DNA from: Rhizophlyctis rosea
Taxonomy: Eukaryota; Chytridiomycota; Chytridiomycetes; Rhizophlyctidales; Rhizophlyctidaceae
Length of the DNA stretch: 24,180 nucleotides
Reading direction: 5' to 3'
NCBI GenBank assembly: GCA_027596075.1
Contig: JADGJC010000473.1
Span: 1-24,180, forward strand
The notes beneath the pieces are model-generated. The model was not told the origin of the DNA, did no database searches, and was given only the letters and a program-made list of their open reading frames with translations. Shown one piece after another: positions 20,501 through 24,180 of the stretch. The stretch's first letter is position 1; every line of letters starts with the position of its first letter. A program made the translations under genes and the position numbers.

Positions 20501-20646
20501 GCCTATAATTCTGGCATTTCTCAGCAAAGACCTTGAAGGGTGCACAATCGTGGTCGAGAAGCTTCGCCGTGCACCAAAGTACGACAAGGGTATTGTGGGC
20601 CAACAAAAAGGAACACATTGGAGAGAGCCAGTCGTATGGCAAGACA
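17507..20646. other. Gene-poor stretch
   Basis: No convincing gene. The plus frame 18021-18281 (86 codons) starts with MSSSRVEQRMDSTNQACQSA and has a weak hydrophobic segment, but no family resemblance. A 7-bp inverted repeat (AGTACCC/GGGTACT, 4-base loop) sits at 18735-18752, and a poly-A tract at about 20186-20197. Confidence 0.4.
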
Positions 20647-20943
20647 ATGAATGACACCCATCCTACTCCAGCCAATCGTCCTGATGAGGTCAAATCTACT
20701 CCGCCCAATACGTACAAAGCTGTTCCAATGCAATTTGCCTATCAAATAACAAAACCAGCGTTTTGGCACACCATCGTAACGCTCAGGATGAGACCATCTA
20801 AACAGCTTTTCGGATTCAAAGACAACTTTCTTGATGTCGGTGTTGCTCATGCAAGGAAGACTTCTTTGTCCGACGGGCAGCGCGCACAACTCAGTCTGGC
20901 TATCAACTTCCCTCGTCGTTCCGGATACCTATTGCAGCAATGA
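20647..20943 (+). CDS. Possible hypothetical protein (98 aa)
   Basis: A frame from an ATG at 20647 to a TGA at 20943 has a reasonably protein-like composition: a Pro/Asn-rich start (MNDTHPTPANRPDEVKSTPP) followed by a mixed segment including FGFKDNFLDVGVAHAR. The same frame is open back to 20533. A second plus frame overlaps its start, and the minus strand is open too, so this is weakly supported. There is no signal peptide, membrane segment or motif. Confidence 0.2.
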   Translation: MNDTHPTPANRPDEVKSTPPNTYKAVPMQFAYQITKPAFWHTIVTLRMRPSKQLFGFKDNFLDVGVAHARKTSLSDGQRAQLSLAINFPRRSGYLLQQ

Positions 20944-22772
20944 AATCCCTTCGGCCCCACTGATGCCAGAGAGTTGTTAAGACATTGACTTTTCGGCAGA
21001 TCTATATGCAGGACGTTGGTTTTTGTCTGACATTGGGTTAATAACCAGGGGATATGAAGAAAATGGTAGGTGGAAGCAATGCCATCGAATCAATTGTGAA
21101 GTTTGAGCAGCAATAAAGGCCGATACGGAGACTGTTTAGTGCTTGTTGATAAACGTCTGTCCGAGTCCGACCGTACCTCGGTATCAATTCTATGCAACGG
21201 AGTGACTACGAAATGACACATGAAACCCTTTTACCCGATCCGCGAAACGTTGATGAATCTACTATTCAAACATCATACACTTCACCCTGGACATTCTCGT
21301 GTCTTCACATCCAACATCATATTTCAGCCTGCCCTTTTTGCATGGATCCGTCTCAATCAAGCGGGTTTGCAACCACGATAGGTAAACTCAGTGGACTCTA
21401 AATCCATTGTTTGTAGGCTCGATCCCCACCATAACTATCTTGTTCCTTCTGATTGTCCTAAATTGTTGCTTATTTTATTCGTGCTGACTAAACACTAGCA
21501 ACTTGCTGTAAAGCTCAAGATACACGAATCCAAGTAATTCACGAAAGAGTCTCGTGGTCAAGAATTATACTGTGTCAAAACGGCGCTCCTTTTTGAGCCG
21601 CAAAAAGAGGAGCGTTCTACGAATATGAAGTAGGAGTTCACTCCATCAGCAAATTACGCACTGAAAGTTAACATGCCATGTCTGTCATCAACAGGTCAAG
21701 TACGGCCCATATTGAATGGCCTGACGTGAAGGCACAACTTTATGAAACGATTCCTCACGCCTATACCTGATTGAGAAGCTAAAAACAGAGGATCCGTGAA
21801 GCAGCAAGTTCATAGCTAGCGCATCCCTTACGACATTCAACTCGCCCCTCGTCAGCTGTCCCGATCCATCATTGCAAAACGGTGCTGAAAAACATGGAAT
21901 CAAACTGCAAACAAAATGATCGACCAAAGACCGTCACATGACCAACAAACCGTAGCCGCTCTTTCACAATCCGTATGTGAGATCGTTTGAGCAAAGCCAG
22001 AGCCCAACGATTTATCATATCGGGCCGAGGCGGTTCGTGTTGTCCATTGAATGGGCAACGGCAGACACAATGACGTGATCAAGATAACGACGAAAAAATA
22101 TTGACCATTCACTGTGTCATGGGCTACTGTAGTCACTGTTGCCCAGGATAGCTGAGAACCAGGCGTCGTTCTTCTGACCATATCATTCAAAGGCTCAAAT
22201 AGTTCTGCCCGTGGCAGTGAAGTAGGCAGTTGTCCATACCCTTTTTCCCCTGCATACGCTTTGAGGTTGATGTACAATCCAAAAGGACATAACTGGGTGT
22301 TACTATGTGTCATGGCTATGTCCAAATGTTGGCTGACAGTTTGATGCTGGTACGCACACGATCGTTTTTGTACCCAAACCTCATCACTTCGCAACAAGGA
22401 AAATAGAAAAATGAAGTAACCAGAAGATCAGCAATTGAAAGAGCTTTGATTGATTTTAGCAATGGTCATAATGCACTTTGCTTCCATACTCTCAGTATCG
22501 ACAGTGGAGAGAAAGAGAAGTTCTTGTACGTAAGATCCCTTGAGGCGAAAGAGTTCCATACAATTGTGTAACAGCTACCGGTCTTGACATGTAGTTCGCA
22601 AATGGAGTCCACCAACATTGAAATATTGTGCTGTAGAACCCTGTTTCCCTTTCCATCACGTTCATGACGCATCGAGTCCCATCCTCAAAAGCCAACCATG
22701 AGACGAATGGACGTTTGGGGGTTCAGCACATCAGAGACTCCTGAAATCCAAATGGAGCGCCAGTGACAGCTT
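20944..22772. other. Gene-poor stretch with one strong hairpin
   Basis: No gene recognised. The notable structure is the inverted repeat at 21584-21614. A tRNA-like core around 21380-21430 was examined and rejected. The minus frame 21900-22397 (165 codons) lacks recognisable motifs. Confidence 0.4.
21584..21614. repeat. Hairpin-forming inverted repeat
   Basis: CGCTCC then TTTTTG pairs with CAAAAA then GGAGCG across the 5-base loop AGCCG, leaving a 2-base bulge (GA) on the right arm. The 12-bp stem ends in a GC-rich clamp. It is not followed by a T-run like a bacterial terminator, and no gene abuts it. Confidence 0.7.
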
Positions 22773-22994
22773 GTGGAACAAACAGTTTCAATCGCAGAGT
22801 TATTAGCCTCCCAATCGTCGAGCATTGTTTTGTGTGGGCGAATATCGGAACCATGGACGCAAAAAATTGTTCAACGGATCTATTCAAAGGGATTCCAGAT
22901 TCCAACCCACCAAAATGAGAATGATAAGATAATATGGGAGATCGTCGCAACCCAAAAGGACCAACCAGAACATAGATATTGTGTGCTCATGTGA
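22773..22994 (+). pseudogene. Coding-like fragment without a start
   Basis: This 73-codon frame opens after a stop at 22764 and has no ATG. Its composition is convincingly protein-like (SIAELLASQSSSIVLCG, KIVQRIYSKGFQIPTHQN, KIIWEIVATQKD). It would need an upstream exon, for example through the acceptor-like AACAG at about 22784. Near its end GTGAGC at 22990 could be a donor. The minus strand of the same stretch is also open. It is most likely an isolated exon or a gene remnant; the family is unknown. Confidence 0.25.
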
Positions 22995-23156
22995 GCGCAT
23001 CAAACAGCTCCAGCGATGGTACGTCAAGAAGCAATACTGGCGGTAGCTTGGCGGTGAGTGATACGGTCACGTAGGAGATTGCAGATCCTCAAAAGGTGGT
23101 ATGGCAGTGATAACTCGCTGGTCGCTTCCAGCTCTGCGCTCATCCAAGATGGCTAG

Positions 23157-23255
23157 GTACATTTTGACGCACCATATTTCTTGGCCATCATTGATGGAAA
23201 TGACCACCTGCAGGCATATATGGAGTCACGTTTAGGTAAAGCGGATGCGGTTTGA
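23157..23255 (+). pseudogene. Short coding-like fragment
   Basis: Immediately after a CTAG acceptor-like site, the frame reads HFDAPYFLAIIDGNDHLQAY and continues MESRLGKADAV to a TGA. A GTAAAG donor-like site follows the TTA codon at about 23236. It may be an exon of the same lost or unrecognised gene as 22773-22994, since both are plus strand and 160 bases apart, but no fully consistent splice chain was found by eye. Confidence 0.25.
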
Positions 23256-23447
23256 AAAGCAGACCAACGCGAGGGTGTAAAAGGATCACTGGCCCCAGTG
23301 CACGACCCCAGGGGGCGCGTCACCGACCGGGGTTCGTGCCATGTATGATGTCACCAGCAGTGGCCTGGACAACATTTGACGCCACACACGCGACACACAT
23401 GATGAGATTTGTGTTTTAGGGTTTGAATTCTAGTGTGGGTCATTTCA

Positions 23448-23455
23448 TATAAATA
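23448..23455 (+). promoter_or_regulatory. TATA box of the PPxY membrane-protein gene
   Basis: TATAAATA lies 135 bases upstream of the first ATG (23583), similar to the spacing at the secreted-protein gene. Confidence 0.5.
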
Positions 23456-23582
23456 TTCATCCATACTAGTGCAGCGCAGCACCCCAGACGGTCTGCTAAG
23501 CACCTTGTGAATATACTAGGTATCGAGGCGCGGGAGTACTTTCCCACGACCATCACTCACTTGACAACATAGTCAACTTCAT

Positions 23583-23885
23583 ATGACTCCCACGATGGCG
23601 GGCAACAACGATACCCACACAGACCTACCACCCTCATACAACCCGCAGGACGAGGAGACGGTGGCACTGCTTCGTACTGTGGACGTGGACGAGAAGGACC
23701 TGTTGGAGGACGCTCACTCCAAAGAGTCCCCTCTCCCTGCTCCTGCTACTGCTACTGCTACTGCTACTCGTCGTCGTGCTGCTCGCTGGCTCAGGGCCTT
23801 GCCGTGCCTCGTATTCCTAATCCTTCTCATAGGACCTCTTCTTTGTGGTTGGTCTGACATTGATGATGGTGACGACGACTTTGAG
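23583..23885 (+). CDS. PPxY-containing single-pass membrane protein, first exon
   Basis: The frame starts at ATG 23583; a second ATG at 23595 has a stronger context (A at -3, G at +4) and may be the true start. Residues 1-62 are acidic and polar and contain LPPSY (15-19), a PPxY motif of the kind bound by WW domains such as those of Nedd4/Rsp5 ubiquitin ligases. An Ala-Thr run (55-62) comes from four CTGCTA hexamers. The basic cluster RRRAAR (63-68) precedes one hydrophobic helix (72-90, ALPCLVFLILLIGPLLCGW), suggesting a cytosolic N-terminus. An acidic stretch (DIDDGDDDFE) follows. GTGTGT at 23886 is a good donor after GAG. Reading on without splicing gives a stop at 23921, inside a local repeat, so a further exon is likely. 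It could be an Rsp5-adaptor-like protein, by motif and layout only. Confidence 0.55.
23743..23766 (+). repeat. In-frame CTGCTA hexanucleotide repeat, four units
   Basis: Four perfect CTGCTA units lie within the coding region and encode alternating Ala-Thr. Unit length is two codons, so unit-number changes preserve the frame and alter only the linker before the membrane helix. Confidence 0.85.
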
Positions 23886-23898
23886 GTGTGTACATTGG

Positions 23899-23999
23899 CT
23901 GCGAGCGCTGCGAGTTATTAGTGAAGTGTCCGCGGACGTGAGCGGATATTGAGTGACTGCGAGCGCAGCGAGCTATAGTTAGTGAAGTGAGCGAAGCGA
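23899..23999 (+). repeat. Two near-copies of a GCGAGCG-type repeat
   Basis: CTGCGAGCGCTGCGAG followed by TTATTAGTGAAGTG (23899-23928) recurs 58 bases later as CTGCGAGCGCAGCGAG followed by CTATAGTTAGTGAAGTG (23957-23989), then GAGCGAAGCGAA. The first copy supplies the unspliced stop codon of the preceding exon. Confidence 0.7.
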
Positions 24000-24029
24000 A
24001 CATCCACTTTATTGGATCGATGTGGCATG

Positions 24030-24180
24030 GGAATGTTTTTGGATGGATGGGAGAGTGGGAGAGGTGGGAGAGGTGGGTGGGGTGGGTGGGCGAGGTGTTG
24101 TGGTCGTTGTAGTTGTTGGAATGATGATGATGGGAGGGAGGGAGGGAGGGAGGGATGATGGGTGGGTGGGTGAGGCGGGA
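24030..24180 (+). repeat. G-rich low-complexity tract reaching the window end
   Basis: GGGAGAGGTGGGAGAGGTGG- and GGTGGGTGGG-type repeats are followed by an ATGATG run and then consecutive GGGA units and GGGT units. Several runs of three or more G lie within short distances, giving G-quadruplex potential on the plus strand. It may lie in an intron or 3' region of the gene starting at 23583. Confidence 0.75.

Noticed and set aside
21380..21432. tRNA-like core: TGGACTCTAAATCCA resembling an anticodon arm with CTA, followed by GGCTCGATCCC resembling a B box.
   Set aside because: The D arm, acceptor stem and spacing do not fit. No 7-bp acceptor pairing exists, the T stem has a mismatch, and the anticodon arm is too close to the A-box-like sequence. 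Treated as coincidence or, at best, a decayed tRNA-derived repeat.
23306..23340. Inverted repeat GCACGACCCC / GGGGTTCGTGC with a B-box-like GGTTCG.
   Set aside because: Short stem with a bulge; no A box or tRNA fold around it.

Overview
This is a eukaryotic, almost certainly fungal, nuclear window. The evidence is short GT-AG introns (71, 77 and 179 nt in the clear genes), TATA-type core promoters, a secreted protein with a GPI-like C-terminus, and a methyltransferase of a type common in fungi. The methyltransferase slightly suggests an early-diverging (chytrid- or zygomycete-grade) fungus, but the lineage cannot be fixed from sequence alone. I found no rRNA, convincing tRNA, CRISPR array or bacterial operon.

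Layout. Bases 1-76 are the end of an inverted-repeat element. An exact inverted copy of these 76 bases begins a complete 279-bp MITE-like element at 8195-8473. Bases 77 to about 12,900 are a gene-poor zone with weak codon signal. It holds several coding-looking pieces, most explicable only as short exons or decayed gene remnants: 75-338 (-), 709-1326 (+), 4299-4597 (+), 7563-7942 (+), 10134-10406 (+) and 11923-12063 (+). It also holds a 15-bp minisatellite at 4022-4065.

The gene-rich part is 12,960-17,510. First comes a secreted, Met/Asp-rich, probably GPI-anchored protein (13122-14080, one intron, +). Next is a three-exon SAM-dependent methyltransferase on the minus strand (15606-16809) whose N-terminus fits N-myristoylation plus palmitoylation. 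Divergent from it is a possible small secreted protein (17133-17506, +). From 17.5 to 23.4 kb the sequence is again gene-poor, with a few coding-like fragments. At 23,583 a gene starts for a PPxY-containing single-pass membrane protein; its first exon ends at a good donor near 23,885 and the rest is unclear. The last 280 bases are a short near-repeat and G-rich low-complexity sequence.

The three well-supported proteins all appear membrane- or surface-directed (GPI anchor, lipid anchor, transmembrane helix), but nothing shows that they form a pathway. Points most worth checking are the retained-intron isoform and dibasic peptides of the secreted protein, the alternative lipid-anchored start of the methyltransferase, and the exact MITE pair, one copy of which appears to cut an older reading frame.
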